A stretch of 64,000 nucleotides of DNA, taken from the NCBI GenBank assembly GCA_030268105.1, contig BSDZ01000078.1, forward strand, positions 806,001-870,000, read 5' to 3'. This DNA comes from Volvox africanus (taxonomy: Eukaryota; Chlorophyta; Chlorophyceae; Chlamydomonadales; Volvocaceae). Both the position numbers and the translations under genes were made by a program. Each line of letters opens with the position of its first letter. Position 1 is the first letter of the stretch. The notes below the pieces were generated by a model. That model searched no databases, was not told the DNA's origin, and saw only the letters and a list, made by a program, of their open reading frames with translations. Below, piece after piece: positions 32,014 to 44,080 of this stretch.

Positions 32014-34566
32014 GAAGGGCTCGGCTTATTTTTCCTCGATTGACTTGCAACAGGGCTATAATCAGATACGCATCACTGTCTCTGATATCCCGAAAACCGC
32101 TTTTCGGACGCCCTTCGGTCATTTCGAGTATACGGTCCTATCGTTTGGGTTGACCAATGCCCCTGCGACGTTTCAGGCGGTTATGGACCGAATGTTTAGG
32201 CCGTTTATCGACAGGTTCGTTGTTTGCTACCTGGATGACATCTTGGTTTATTCTAAGACGTGCAAGGAGCACTTGGAGCATCTTTGGCTCGTGCTCAATG
32301 TGATGAGGCGGGAGCAATTGTTTGAAGAAAACGCTAAGTGCTTTTGGGCGCAGCCTCAGGTGGAGTATTTGGGCCACATTGTGTCGGCCACTGGTGTGAA
32401 GATGGACCCACGGAATGTAGCTGTGGTTCGCAATTGGCCCGTGCCTCAGAACCTCACGGAGCTACGTAAGTTCCTTGGCTTGACCAATTATTTCCGTAAA
32501 TTCATTGAAAATTACTCCATCCTTGCGGCCCCGCTTACTAACTTAACTCGCAAAGGTGTTTTCGTTTCACTCGAGTCGTGGACGTCGCAATGCCAGCGGG
32601 CATTCGAAGAGCTCAAGCGAACCGTTGCCGAAGATGTCACCCTAGCATTCCCTGATTACTCGTTGCCATTTCGTGTAGAGGTGGTGTCTGATGCCTCAGT
32701 GTTTGGAAGCGGCGCTGTATTGTTACAGGAAGGGCGACCGATCACCTTCATGAGTAAAAAGTTTTCTGGTGCGGAGATTTGCTACACCACCGGGGAACAG
32801 GAGCTTCTGGCAGTGCTGCATGCTTTGAAAGAATGGCGCTGTTACCTTGAGGGACGCTCATTTACTTTAAAGACTGACCACAAGCCCCTAACGTTTTTGC
32901 AAAGCGTTCCGACGTTGAACCGCCATCAGGCTAGGTGGATGGAATACCTAGCTAGGTTCGACTGCACCTGGGAGTACATTGCCGGTAAACTTAATATTGC
33001 TGATGCTCTCAGTCGACATCCATCGCTACACGCTGCAATTTTGGCAGCGCCCGTCTTGCGACTGCGTAACGAGGAGGTGCCGATCGCGACGGACCTTGTG
33101 GAGCGGTTGAAGGTTGCCTACAATGCAGATGCCTGGTTCTCGAAGCCGGCTAATGTGAAATACATTCGCAAGCAGAATGGCCTTTGGCTACGGACGGAGG
33201 GTGCAGCTACGCAAATCGTCGTTCCGAACGACGACGCGCTACACTACGATATCCTTGCGCGGTTTCACGAGGACCCGTTGGCAGGACACCCTGGTAGCAA
33301 GCGGTTGGTCGAGTTGGTGCAACGTTCATTCTGGTGGCCTCGCTTGGCTAACGATGCGGCGAACTTCGTACAGACATGCAGTCTGTGCCAGCGCAATAAG
33401 GCTTTGTCTAGTAAGGGTCATGGGTTGTTGCAACCGTTGCCTGTCCTGGATGCGCCTTGGGAAAGTGTTTCCATGGACTTTGTAGTCGTGCTGCCCAAAA
33501 CTGAGGGGGGATATGATGCGGTGTTCGTAATGGTCGATTGTCTGACTAAGATGGTCCACCTAGCACCATGTACATCGTCCTGCACGGCTGAGCAAGCGGC
33601 ACGTTTGTTGAGCAATGTGGTTCGGTTACACGGTGTTCCCAAAAACGTGATCTCAGACCGTGGTGGGCAGTTCACGTCTAAGTTTTGGGAAGCGCTCTGC
33701 AAACTAGTTGGCATGCGAGTCAACCTGAGCACAGCGTACCACCTGCAAACTGATGGTCAAACCGAACGCACAAACCGCACGTTGGGTGATATGTTGCGCA
33801 ATTATGCTGGTCGCACACCCCTCGTTTGGGATACCTATTTGACTGCAGCAGAATTCACGCTTAACAATGCTGTTAACCGCTTTACAGACAAAAGTCCGTT
33901 CTTCCTTAATTATGGGTTTCATCCCGCGCTACCTGTGTGGCGTGAGTTGGAAGTGAACGTGCCTGCTGCTAAGATCTTTGCCAAGTCTTTTATGTCCCGT
34001 ATCACAGACGCACGAAGGCGTGTTTGGACGCGGTGCAGCAACGAACAACAGAGTACTACAACAAATCCAAACAGGATGTGACGTTTTCGGAAGGGCAACT
34101 TGTGTTGCTGAGCACCAAGAATTTGCGCACCTTGGCCGATGGATCCCGAAAACTTTTACCCCCGTGGATTGGTCCGTATCCTGTCGTGCGCATGGTTGGG
34201 AATGTGGCTGTGGAGCTTGCATTGCCTGCTGATATGACCATTCACCCCACGTTTCACGTATCGCTTGTCCGTCCTTATCGTGGTACGGAACCCGTCCCTG
34301 AGCCTACTAACGCCCCTGCAGCAATTGAACCAGTTCCAGAGACCTGGATCACTGGTAAACAGAAGTTTTACGATGTAGAGCGGGTGTTAGATTATCGCGC
34401 GCGTCGCGTGGGCCGACACCGGCATAAGCGAACAGTACATGAGTACTTGGTCAATTGGACAGGGTATACCAGCGAGCACAACTCGTGGGAACTGGCATGC
34501 AACTTCTCGCCAGACATGAAGCCTCTGCTAGAAGAAGCCCGCAAATGTGCCACGCAAGCCCAATGA
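32014..34566 (+). pseudogene. pol: A3 pol fragment
   Basis: RT from the fingers/palm with YLDD (32235), RNase H (about 32690-33020), integrase HHCC (33265-33395) and DDE core (33475-33770), GPY, and a chromodomain ending at TGA 34564. About 690 codons are open, then a small insertion near 34013 (GACGCACGAAGG versus GACGCGAAGG in A5) shifts the frame; the rest is open from about 34024. The reading frame upstream of 32014 is accidental and out of phase with the Josephin ORF. Confidence 0.88.
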
Positions 34567-34624
34567 CCCTGCAGTTGATGCTGTATGAAGCAGCGAGGAC
34601 GCTGCATACGGGAGGGGGGATAAT
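32014..34624 (+). mobile_element. A-family fragment A3 (RT to purine tract)
   Basis: Begins abruptly inside RT ([16 protein letters not shown]) and continues through RNase H, integrase, chromodomain and purine tract (34610-34624) into an A'-type LTR. There is no gag, leader or 5' LTR. Confidence 0.88.
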
Positions 34625-35221
34625 TGTTGTGCTACGGTTCGTTTCCCGCCAATGTGTAGGTCATTGCGATGCTACAAGGCAGGGTTTAGGGTTTTAGGGT
34701 TTTAGGGTTTTAGGGTTTTTAGAGTTTTGGGTTTTAGGGTTTTTTAGGGTTTTATGCGAATGCCGGAAAGGCTTATCGGTTGTTGTACATGGACATTGTG
34801 AATACACAGTAGGGTTGTCACACTTAGGATCGGCCTCCTAGTGTGAGTTGTACGGCGTGGCGATGCTGCGAGTATAACAGATGCGAGGATGGCTAAGTAG
34901 AGCAAGACATTTTGATACCGGAGAACACTTCTGTGTTCAATATTATTATTGCTAACCGCTCTCATACTTAGCCCGAGCTAAGCCTGAACTTCGCTTGTCA
35001 CCGCCGCATGATGATTGCTTGCTTCCGGCGCTGACAGCGATTACATCTATTGCATCGCTTCGGCCTGTATTATTGTAAGTTATATCTCTTCTTGTCTTGA
35101 AGTCTTCCGCTGTCTTTGTTTGCTCAATTGCCTTGCTGTACTTGCAAGTGCTCGTGCATCGGTATCGAAAGTCTTCAGACGCGCAGATATCTATGAGCAA
35201 ACCCGAAGGAGAGGTACAACA
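34625..35221 (+). repeat. A'-type LTR with internal telomere-like patch
   Basis: Starts TGTTGTGCTACGG and ends GAGGTACAACA. It aligns with the LTR at 57297-58124, but 307 bp (equivalent to 57346-57652) are missing, replaced by 73 bp of telomere-like repeat. It is followed directly by C-family protease sequence, not by a PBS. Confidence 0.88.
34681..34753 (+). repeat. Interstitial telomere-like repeat (TTTTAGGG)n
   Basis: 73 bp made of TTTTAGGG (four exact units) and variants TTTAGGG, TTTTTAGAG, TTTTGGG and TTTTTTAGGG. TTTTAGGG is the known telomere unit of Chlamydomonas-type green algae. It sits at the edges of a deletion in an LTR. Confidence 0.85.
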
Positions 35222-35955
35222 GTCCACTCCGACAGGAAATCGTGTCCCTATTATCGAAATCGGCCTCACTGGTCGACCGATGAAGGTGCTCATGGATACT
35301 GGCGCCAGTGACGACTTCATCTCGTCGAAGGAGGTGAACGCATTGGGGTTGACCCCTCAGTCGTCTGATTGTCCACAGGTTACCCTTGCTGACGGGGGTA
35401 AGCATCCCATCGTGGGCAGGATCACCCTGAGCCTATCAATAGGCCCTCTGCGTGTTAGGGTGCAACCGTATGTGCTACAAGGTCTCTCGGAGACAGCACA
35501 GTATTCTGGGTGCCGCGACATTACAACAGTAACACGCTCGCATCGATATGGAGTTTGTGTAATGGGAACCTATCAACTAAGGTACCTTTCCTGTCGTACC
35601 AAGATGTCACACCAGAGAAGGGCGGAACTGTTGCGGAGCCTGAGGTCAGTATCGCTCTAGTGGCGTTAGTCCACCGAAATGAAGAACCCAAGCTAATTGG
35701 GCGCAAAGAAGTCGATCAAATGATACGGAAAGGCGCCCATGCGTTGCTTGTGAGACCACAGGTGCAATCAAATGGTACCATCGCGCAGTCCACCGTGAAG
35801 GATCTTGAGGTCCAAGCCCTCCTGCAAAAATATGCTGATGTCTTTGGCGACATCCCAGGGCTCCCACCTATGCGACCTGTTGACCATACGATCCCTCTTG
35901 TGCCCGGAGCACAACCCGTTTCACGACCTATGTACAGGTTAAGCCCACTGGAGTT
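35222..35955 (+). pseudogene. pol: C-family pol fragment C4 (protease to RT start)
   Basis: Plus strand. Protease with DTGASDDF (35300), linker, and the beginning of RT ([10 protein letters not shown]...YRLSPLEL). It starts against the A' LTR end and stops at 35955, where C gag begins on the opposite strand. A frame change near 35505 disrupts it. Confidence 0.85.
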
Positions 35956-36205
35956 GCTCAGTACCGTGGGCGCGGTCTTGCATTTGAGGCGACAGCAAAC
36001 CCCGTTGATCAGCAGTTCCATCTGTAACCATCATGTCTGCCGAGCGTGGCGTAGTAAGATGGATAGGGGCCTGAAACACAAGAGGATCTTGAGCAGTAAT
36101 TGTGTCAATAGTCTCAGGATCCCTATCAAACGTTCTAGGAACGGTACCCGGCTCGGGTTGACATGTCAAGCCTACGAACGACAGGTCGTCACGTTCAGCC
36201 ATCAT
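35956..36205 (-). pseudogene. gag: C5 gag N-terminal fragment
   Basis: About 83 codons from MMAERDDLSF to the breakpoint at 35956, matching the first part of C8 gag (44081-44330). Confidence 0.82.
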
Positions 36206-36697
36206 GGAACACTGACCAATATATTCAAATTGCGTGACAATAAAAGATGCACATAATTCTAAAGCAAGTGTGCAAGCGATTCACACGAATCTAGCACAAG
36301 AGTACAAGCAATTCTGTCAGCGCACCGACAATACTCTTGCAGACTTTGAGTAGATATGGCAGATATGTACTCAGTTGGTCCCTCTAGTCCGCGCAATCAA
36401 AGCCTCCAGCTGATTAGAACGCAAGTTGTAACCAGGAGCTACTGCAAGCAGTGCTGGACCACTAGTTTCACCTGCAACTTAGAGCGAAGGCTCACACCAC
36501 AATTGCAGTAAACTACAAAGGTATAAAAGCAATCACAATTTGGTAGCAACAGTATCTAATTCAGCGTGGAAAAGTTCTTCAGCGATAATGTCTAGTGGAT
36601 TACGTCGCCCATCATCGACAGTCGTCCTAGAAAGAACTTACTTCCGATCGAGCATCATTAGGCAGACAGGCAACAAACCTGGTCTCGATACCAAATT

Positions 36698-37502
36698 TGT
36701 TGTATCCTTCCTTCTTCGATCATGCACTGAATCTGCACGTCTGAGTATTAGCTACACGTGCATGGTGCTTACGAACAGCAAGTCACTTCAGTGCAAGCGA
36801 CGTGACAGCGGAAGGAAAGATAAATAAGGAACGATTCAACTTACAATGATCTTCAGTTGCAAATTAGAAGTCTGCCGTCAGACCCCGCAGGCAGCGTTCA
36901 TCATCCGGCGGGAAATGCTATGCTGGAATAGCTCAGGCCGATAATAAATGAGTAAAACATATATATGGGAATTAGACTGAGTTAAGTACGTGGGTACTTA
37001 ATCCAAAGTAGCGTCAAGCTGACTTCGGTGTCTAGGCGGCCGTCCTTGCATCTATCACGTTTGCAATACCGATGTGCAATACAAGTCTCACTGGATTTCG
37101 ATCTTAAGTGTGAGTTCTATCATAGCAGTGTTCTAAATATCGCGTGATCCGTGATATTAATGGATGCAACATATGCAATATGCGAAGGACCGAATATCGA
37201 TATTCGGTTGCTGACCCAACCATCGCGATCAATGCGTTTCTGCATACGCGTATGGTTTATGATACGAATGAAGTAATAATATTTGAAATAATATTACGTG
37301 ATATATTATGCCAATATTGGGTTCGCGCATTGGTATCGGCCTAGAGTCAAACATGTTGACCGACAGCACAATGTCGTGAGTGATAATGCAACGTGCTATA
37401 TTAGCTAGATATATTCGAATATATCATGCTAAAATGCTTATATCATGCTCAATAGTGTTCGGATGGATTGCAGCCTACTTCGGCATAAACGGTGATCAAA
37501 CA
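36698..37502 (-). repeat. C-family LTR (5' LTR of C5)
   Basis: From TGTTGTATCC at 36698. Inverted repeats lie at 36982-37001, about 37087-37114, 37190-37207 (a perfect 18-bp palindrome), 37273-37297 and 37408-37425 (a perfect 18-bp palindrome). Confidence 0.88.
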
Positions 37503-37667
37503 CTGCAGAGGGTAGAGATTTTTAACCATAGTCGCATTCAAGCCCCGATAATCAATGCACATGCGTAACGTCCCGTCCTTCTTACCGACGAACAATATCG
37601 GTGCAGAATACGGCGATGTGCTGGGCCGAATCATACCCTTTGCGAGCAGATCCCTTACTTGCCGCTC
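37503..37667 (-). pseudogene. pol: C-family RT fragment
   Basis: About 55 codons on the minus strand covering [20 protein letters not shown] to [15 protein letters not shown]. It is joined on the left to an LTR end and on the right to plus-strand gag. Confidence 0.8.
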
Positions 37668-38262
37668 CCGGCACCGGAATTGTTTACCTTGCATAATATG
37701 AATGTTGAACGTGACATTGTGAATGCAACTCGTTCCTATCTACGTGATATTTGATATAAGTACCTGCAGTTGGTCCGTGGCGGTGAACATGATGAGGTGA
37801 GGTGTGTCTTTGTTGGGACTACCCTCGAGGGTATAGCAAAGACATGGTATGATCAATGGATCACTGCACGGGAAAACTTCACGTTTGATGAGTTGACTGT
37901 CGCCCTGCTTGCACACTTTACCCCAGAAGACACGTGATATTGAGGCACGCTGTATATTGACCTTCGACTCGTTTTTTCATGTTTCCGAATGAAACTGTAA
38001 CTGCCTACCAATCACGTTTTGAGGCTCTTGTGATGCCATTTGTCCTAAGAGCTGAGATGCGTATTTTAGCTAGACAAAATGCTTTGAGACTTGTGCCTCA
38101 TGTGACTGCCATGCAAACGCAGGATCCATGACTGACAAAATGGGAGTGCATGCAATCCAAGCTTGTGAGTTGGAAGGAGATCACTCTCTGTTGGAGATGT
38201 GCGGTGGGTCATCTCATGAGGGATTGCAATTATTGCCACCTTTGGCCCCACGGTCAAAGTAG
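37668..38262 (+). pseudogene. gag: C6 gag remnant
   Basis: Capsid-domain segment with a small insertion containing a stop near 37750, a frame loss near 37930, and a knuckle CWRCAVGHLMRDC near 38200 (CX2CX3HX4C). It ends in the conserved UAG. Confidence 0.8.
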
Positions 38263-38301
38263 GGGAGTGCCTGGATTGATGCGGAGTTGACTCCATCCGG
38301 G
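38260..38301 (+). promoter_or_regulatory. Gag-pol stop codon with downstream stem (C6)
   Basis: UAG 38260-38262, spacer GGGAGTG, CCTGGA (38270-38275), 20-nt loop, TCCGGG (38296-38301). Confidence 0.55.
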
Positions 38302-39628
38302 ACAGCTGAACAAATGTATGGTCGGTGGTCGTTCGTACGTCCAACTGTGAAGCATCGTTGCTTTTAGTCCTTGACGACGTATCATTTTGTTCATTCCCTC
38401 ATCTCAAAGTGAGCTGTTCAAACAGCTGGTCAGGTACAGGAGATGTAGACATCAATGTCCGGACACTGCCACATGTATGTTGCTACCGTTTTACAGCCAA
38501 CGTACGGCTACCGCTCTGTTAAAAGTTATGCAACGTGTCCTCCGATTTGAGTCGGGCACCGTATTGGTTGATGGTGTGGACGTGGCGGGATCCCCAGTTC
38601 CGTTGCCGGAGTTGCCCTATGTCTTTGATGTCTGGTATGAAGCTCCTGTCCCAGGTTTTGTAAATTTCGAGCCCGCCCTGGGATCACTTTTGTTATCTGC
38701 GGAGTGGACTCCGACAGGTTATTGTGTTTCCGTTATTGAAGTCGGCCTCGCTGGTTGAATGATGAAGGCACTTGAGGATACTGGTGCCAGTGACGACTTC
38801 ATCTCGGCAAAGGAGGTGAACGCGTTGGGGTCGACCCCACAGTCGTCTGATTGTTCACAGGTTACCCTCGTTGATGAGGGTAAGCATCCCATCGTGGGCA
38901 GAATCACCCTAAGCCTATCGATAGGCCCTCCGCGTGTTAGGGCCCAATGAGTGCAACAAGGTCTCTCGGAGACAGCACTACATGGACATTGGGTGCCGCG
39001 ACATAACGACAGTAACGTGCGCGCATCGATATGGAGTCCAGCACAATTGGCCATTGTGCAAAAGGGAACCTATCGCCAAAGGTACCTTGTCTGTCGTATC
39101 AAGATGTCACTAGAGGAGGGCGGAACTGTTGCGGAGCCTATGGTTAATTTCACTGTAGCGGCGTTCGTCCGCTGAAATCAAGAACCCAAGCTTGAAGGGT
39201 GCAAAAGGAGGCTATCAAATGATAAGGGATGGCATCCATGAATTGCTTGTGAGGCCTTGGGTGCAATCAATTGCTACCACCGCACAGTCTCTTGTGAAAG
39301 ATTCTGAGGTCGCAGCCCCCCCCATTGCCAAACTATACCGATACTTTTGTCATCCCGGGGCTCCCACCTATGTTACCTGTTGACCACACGATCCCTCTTT
39401 CACGAGCACAACCCGTTTCACAACCTATGTACAGGTTAAGCCCGCTAAAGTTGAAGCTGGACGAAGTGAAACGGCAAGTGAGGGATCTGCTCGCAAAGGG
39501 TATGATTCGGCCAAGCACATCGCCATCTTCTACACCGATATTGTTTGTCGGTAAGAAGGATGGGACGTTGCGTATGTGCATTGATTATCGGGGCTTGAAC
39601 GCGACTATGATTAAAAATTGCTACCCTA
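38263..39628 (+). pseudogene. pol: C6 pol remnant (methylase-like block, protease, RT start)
   Basis: In frame after the UAG, then interrupted. The block FIPSSQSELFKQL...ACMLLPFYSQ...[12 protein letters not shown] (38387-38650) is followed by the protease with DTGASDDF (38780). Two TGA codons interrupt it (near 38757 and 38948). RT begins near 39370 and is cut at 39628 by an LTR. The same two TGA codons occur in C8, so C6 and C8 share a recent ancestor. Confidence 0.82.
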
Positions 39629-40456
39629 TGTTGTATATTCTACGCCAGTTCAACCACCACTCATGGCAAAATAGGCTTGCTCTCATCTAAGCATGACTGA
39701 ACGTGTTATTATCATATTAGCATGATATATTCGAGTATATCTAGCTAATGTAGCACGTCGCATTATCATCCACAACATCGCGCTGTCGGTCAACATGTTT
39801 GACTCGAGGCTGATATCAATGCGCGAACTCATTATTGACATGATATATCACGTAATAATATTTTAAATATTATTACCTCATCCATGTCATAAACCATATG
39901 CGTATGCGGGAATGCGACGATCGCGATGGTTGGGTCGGCAACCGAATATCGAATTTTGGACCTTCGCATGTTGCATACGTTGCATCCATTAATATCACGG
40001 ATTACGCGATATTTAGGACAGTGCTATAATAGTACTCACATATGAGATTGGAATCCAATGAGACTTGTACTGCACATTGGTATCGCGAACGTGATAGGTG
40101 GGTGCAAGGACGGCCGCCTAGAGACTGAAGTCGGCTTGACGCTACTTTGGATTAAGTACCCACGTACTTAACTCAGTCTAATTCCCATATATATGTTTTA
40201 CTCATTAATTATCGGCCTGAGCTATTCCAGCATAGCATTTCCCGCCGGATGATGAACGCTGCCCGCGGGGTCTGACGGCAGGTTTCTATTTTGCAAATCG
40301 AAGATCTTTGTAAGTTGAATCTTTCCTTGTTGTTAAGTCTTCCGCTGTCATATTGCTCGCATTGAATCATCTTGCTGTTCGTAAGGACGACGCACTCGTA
40401 GCTAACACTCAGACGTGCAGATTCAGTGCATGATCGAAGAAGGAAGGATACAACAC
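39629..40456 (+). repeat. C-family LTR, solo
   Basis: 828 bp with ends TGTTGTA and ACAACA, flanked on both sides by plus-strand C pol but with about 350 bp of RT missing between the flanks and no clear 5-bp duplication. It is a solo LTR or a recombination product. Confidence 0.85.
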
Positions 40457-40921
40457 CAAATGCTCTTGGGCGCAGCCTCAGGTGGAGTATATGGGTCATA
40501 TCGTGTGGGCCACTGGGATAAGAATGGACCCGCGGAAGGTAAGGTAGCTGTGGTTCGTGAATGGCCTGCGCCTTAGAACATCACAGAACTACGTCAGTTC
40601 TTAGGCTTGCATAACTACTTCCGTAAATTTATTAAGAAATACTCCATTCTTGCGGCCCCGCTTACGAACCTGACAAAGAAAGGAGGCTTCGCTTCCCTCG
40701 AAGCATGGACATCCGAGTGTCAACTGGCATTTTAAGAGCTCAAGTGTATCGTCGCCGACGACGTTACCCCCTCTTTCCCTGATTATTCGTTGCCGTTTTG
40801 CGTAGAGGTAATATCGGATGCCTCCCTTTATGGAAGCGGTGCTGTATTGTTGCAGGAAGGACGACCGACAGCCTTCACGAGTAAAACGTTTTCAGGTGCG
40901 GAGACCCAATACACTACCGGA
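40457..40921 (+). pseudogene. pol: C-family RT/RNase H fragment
   Basis: Starts at the [11 protein letters not shown] motif, runs through the RT thumb/connection and the first RNase H strand ([17 protein letters not shown]), and ends at 40921 against an LTR terminus. A TAG replaces a Gln codon near 40575 and a TAA replaces a Glu codon near 40736. Confidence 0.82.
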
Positions 40922-41017
40922 TGTTGTATCCTTCCTCCTTCAATCATGCACTGAATCTGCACGTCTGGGTGTTAGCTACACCTGCATCGTGCTTGCGAAC
41001 AGCAAGGCGATTCAACA
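40922..41017 (-). repeat. C-family LTR stub
   Basis: The terminal ~95 bp of a C LTR beginning TGTTGTATCC at 40922, placed between plus-strand RNase H and minus-strand integrase. Confidence 0.7.
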
Positions 41018-42773
41018 TAACGTGAATTGACCGCCGTGATCGGATATCACATTTTTAGGAACGCCATGTAATTGAAAAATAATCGTGCTGTTTGCTCAGC
41101 GGTGCAAGACGAGGTGCAGGGGGCTAAGTGAACCATCTTGGTCAAGCAATCGACCATAACGAACACCGAGTCGTATCCCCCCTCAGTTTTGGGCAGCGCA
41201 AGTACGAAGTCCATTGAAACACTTTCCCAAGGGGCATCTGGTATAGGTAAAGGTTGTAATAAACCCTGGCCCTTACTGGATAGTGCTTTGTTACGCTGAC
41301 ATTAACTGCACCTTTGCACGAAAATTTCCGCATCCTTCACCACGCCCGGCCACCAGAACGAGCGTCGCACTAACTCTGCCAAACGCGTGCTGCCAGGATG
41401 TCCTGCTTACGGATCCTAGTGGAACCAAGCAAGAATATCATAGCGCAGAGCATGTTGTTCGGCATGATGATTTGTGTTGACGAGCCATCCATCCGCAACC
41501 TAAGGCCGTTCTGCTGGCGTAGATTTTCCACATTACTTGGTGTAGCAAACCACGGATCTGTTTCATACGCCACCTTGAGTCGCTGCGCAAGGTCCGCTGC
41601 TATCGGCACCTCCTGACTGCGCGAATGGGTAATCGGCACTGCTAGAATCGCAGCGTGTAACGACGGATGTCGACTGAGGGCGTCAGCAATTTTAATTTTG
41701 CCGGTGATGTATTCCCATGTACAGTCGAAACGAGATAGATATTCCATCCACCTGGCTTGTCCTCAGTTGAGCGTGGGGACACTCTGTAAAAATGTCAGCG
41801 GTTTGTGGTCGGTCTTCAGTGTAAAAGGACGGCCTTCAAGGTAACAACACCATTCCTTTAGAGCATGTAAGACTGCCAACAGCTCCTGCCCTCCGGTCGT
41901 GTATCGGGTCTCCGCACCGGAGAATTTCTTACTCGTGAAGGCAATCGGTCGTCCTTCCTGCAGCAATACAGCGCCGCTTCCATGAAGGGAAGCATCTGAT
42001 ATTACTTCTACACGAAACGGCAACGAGTAATCAGGGAAAGAATGGGTAACGTCGTCAGCGACGATACACTTGAGCTCTTCAAATGCCCGCTGACACACGG
42101 ATGTCCATGCCTCGAGAGAAGCGAAGCCTCCTTTCCTCGTCAGATTCGTATGCAGGGCCGCAATATTAGAGTATTTGTTAATAAACTTACGGAAGTAGTT
42201 GGTCAAGCCTAAAAACTGGTGTAGCTCTGTGAGGTTCTGAGGTGCAGGCCATTTGCGAACCACAGCTACCTTCCGTGGGTCCATTCTTAACCCAGTGGCC
42301 GACACGATTTGGCCCAAATACTCCACTTGCGGCTGCGCCCAAGAGCATTTGGTGCATTTAGCAAACAATTGCTCCCGCTTCATCACCTCAAGCACGAGCT
42401 CGAGATGCTTCAGGTGGTCCTCACGCGTCTTGGAATATATCAAAATATCATCCAAGTAACAGACGACGAACCTGTCGATATACGGTCTGAAAATGTGGTC
42501 CATCACTGCTTGAAATGTGGCGGGCGCATTAGTAAGCCCAAACGACAAGACCGTGTACTTGAAGTGACCAAAGGGGGTCCGGAAAGCGGTTTTCGGAATA
42601 TCAGAAGCAGCAATGCATATCTGATTGTACCCCTGTTGCAGATCAATCAAGGAAAAATAAGCTGAGCCTTTCAACTTATTGATCAGGTCATCGACGCACC
42701 GCAAAGGGTAGCAATTTTTGATCATACTCACATTTAAGCCCCGATAATCAATGCACATGCGCAACGTCCCATC
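41018..42773 (-). pseudogene. pol: C-family pol fragment C7 (RT to integrase)
   Basis: Minus strand: RT from [11 protein letters not shown] (42764) with YLDD (about 42450), RNase H (open to 41763), a frameshift near 41762, then the chromodomain-proximal RNase H end and integrase HHCC (41747-41370) and part of the DDE core. It is truncated at 41018 and, at its 5' end, by the start of a C LTR at 42774. The RT portion (333 codons) is undisturbed. Confidence 0.87.
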
Positions 42774-43588
42774 TGTTGTACGCCGGTTTGATCACCGGTT
42801 ACGCCAAAGTAGGCTGCAATCCATTCGAGCACTACTGAGCATGATATAAGCATATTAGGATGATATATTCGAGTATATCCAGCTAATGTAGCATGTCGCA
42901 TTATCATCTACGACATCGCGCTGTCGGTCAACATGTTTGACTCGAGGCTGACATCAATGCACGAACTCATTATTGGCATGATATATCACGTAATATTATT
43001 TCAAATATTATTACCTTATCCATGTCATAAACCATATGCGTATGCGGGAATGCGACGATCACGATGGTTGGGTCGGCAACCGAATATCGATATTTGGACC
43101 TTCGCATGTTGCATACGTTGCATCCATTAATATCACGGATTACGTGATATTTAGGACAGTGCTATAATAGTACTCACATATGAGATTGGAATCCAGTGAG
43201 ACTTGTACTGCACATTGGTATCGTGATGTGATAGGTGCGAGGACGGCCGCCTAGAGACTGAAGTCGGCTTGACGCTACTTTGGATTAAGTACCCACGTAC
43301 TTAACTCAGTCTAATTCCCATATATATGTTTTACTCATTAATTATCGGCCTGAGCTATTCCAGCATAGCATTTCCCGCCGGATGATGAACGCTGCCTGCG
43401 GGGTCTGACGGCAGACTTCTAATTTGCAACTGAAGATCATTGTAAGTTGAATCTTTCCTTATTTATCTTTCCTTCCGCTGTCACGTCGCTTGCACTGAAG
43501 TGACTTGCTGTTCGTAAGCACCATGCACGTGTAGCTAATACTCAGACGTGCAGATTCAGTGCATGATCGAAGAAGGAAGGATACAACA
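42774..43588 (+). repeat. 5' LTR of C8
   Basis: 815 bp from TGTTGTACGCC to ATACAACA. Reads in the same orientation as gag. It carries the family C set of inverted repeats. Confidence 0.9.
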
Positions 43589-43592
43589 AATT

Positions 43593-43610
43593 TGGTATCG
43601 AGACCAGGTT
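43593..43610 (+). promoter_or_regulatory. Primer-binding site of C8
   Basis: TGGTATCGAGACCAGGTT. It has one C more than the A and B sites, giving a T-stem/acceptor boundary (CCTGG-TCTCGAT-A-CCA) that fits the initiator Met tRNA layout. Confidence 0.75.
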
Positions 43611-44080
43611 TGTTGCCTGACTGCCTAATGATGCTCGATCGGAAGTAAGTTCTTTCTAGGACGACTGTCGACGATGGGCGACGTAGCCCACTAGACATTA
43701 TCGCTGAAGAACTTTTCCACGCTGAATTAGATACTGTTGCTACCAAATTGTGATTGCTTTTATACCTTTGTAGTTTACTGCAATTGTGGTGTGAGCCTTC
43801 GCTCTAAGTTGCAGGTGAAACTAGTGGTCCAGCACTGCTTGCGGTAGCTCCTGGTTACAACTTGCGTTCTAATCAGCTGGAGGCTTTGATTGCGCGGACT
43901 ACAGGGACCAACTGAGTACATATCTGCCATATCTACTTAAAGTCTGCAAGAGTATTGTCGGTGCGCTGACAGAATTGCTTGTACTCTTGTGCTAGATTCG
44001 TGTGAATCGCTTGCACACTTGCTTTAGAATTATGTGCATCTTTTATTGTCACGCAATTTGAATATATTGGTCAGTGTTCC

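Larger units (their letters stand above)
35956..37502 (-). mobile_element. C-family fragment C5: gag start, leader, LTR
   Basis: Minus strand: the gag N-terminus (36205-35956), leader, primer-binding site near 36678-36695, and an LTR (36698-37502) missing its last ~14 bp. It is joined head-to-head with C4 and ends against an RT fragment. Confidence 0.85.
37668..39628 (+). mobile_element. C-family fragment C6 (gag to RT start)
   Basis: Plus strand. It starts inside gag ([18 protein letters not shown]), passes the gag-pol UAG at 38260-38262, then the methylase-like block, protease and RT start, and ends at the start of a C LTR (39629). It is nearly identical over gag to C8 and shares its stop codons. 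Confidence 0.85.

Noticed and set aside
31931..34081. Josephin-RT fusion protein
   Set aside because: The RT frame runs on upstream only by chance; the Josephin ORF is in another frame, and the junction shows microhomology typical of joining.
39629..40456. Clean insertion of a solo LTR in C pol
   Set aside because: About 350 bp of RT is missing between the flanks and there is no 5-bp duplication.
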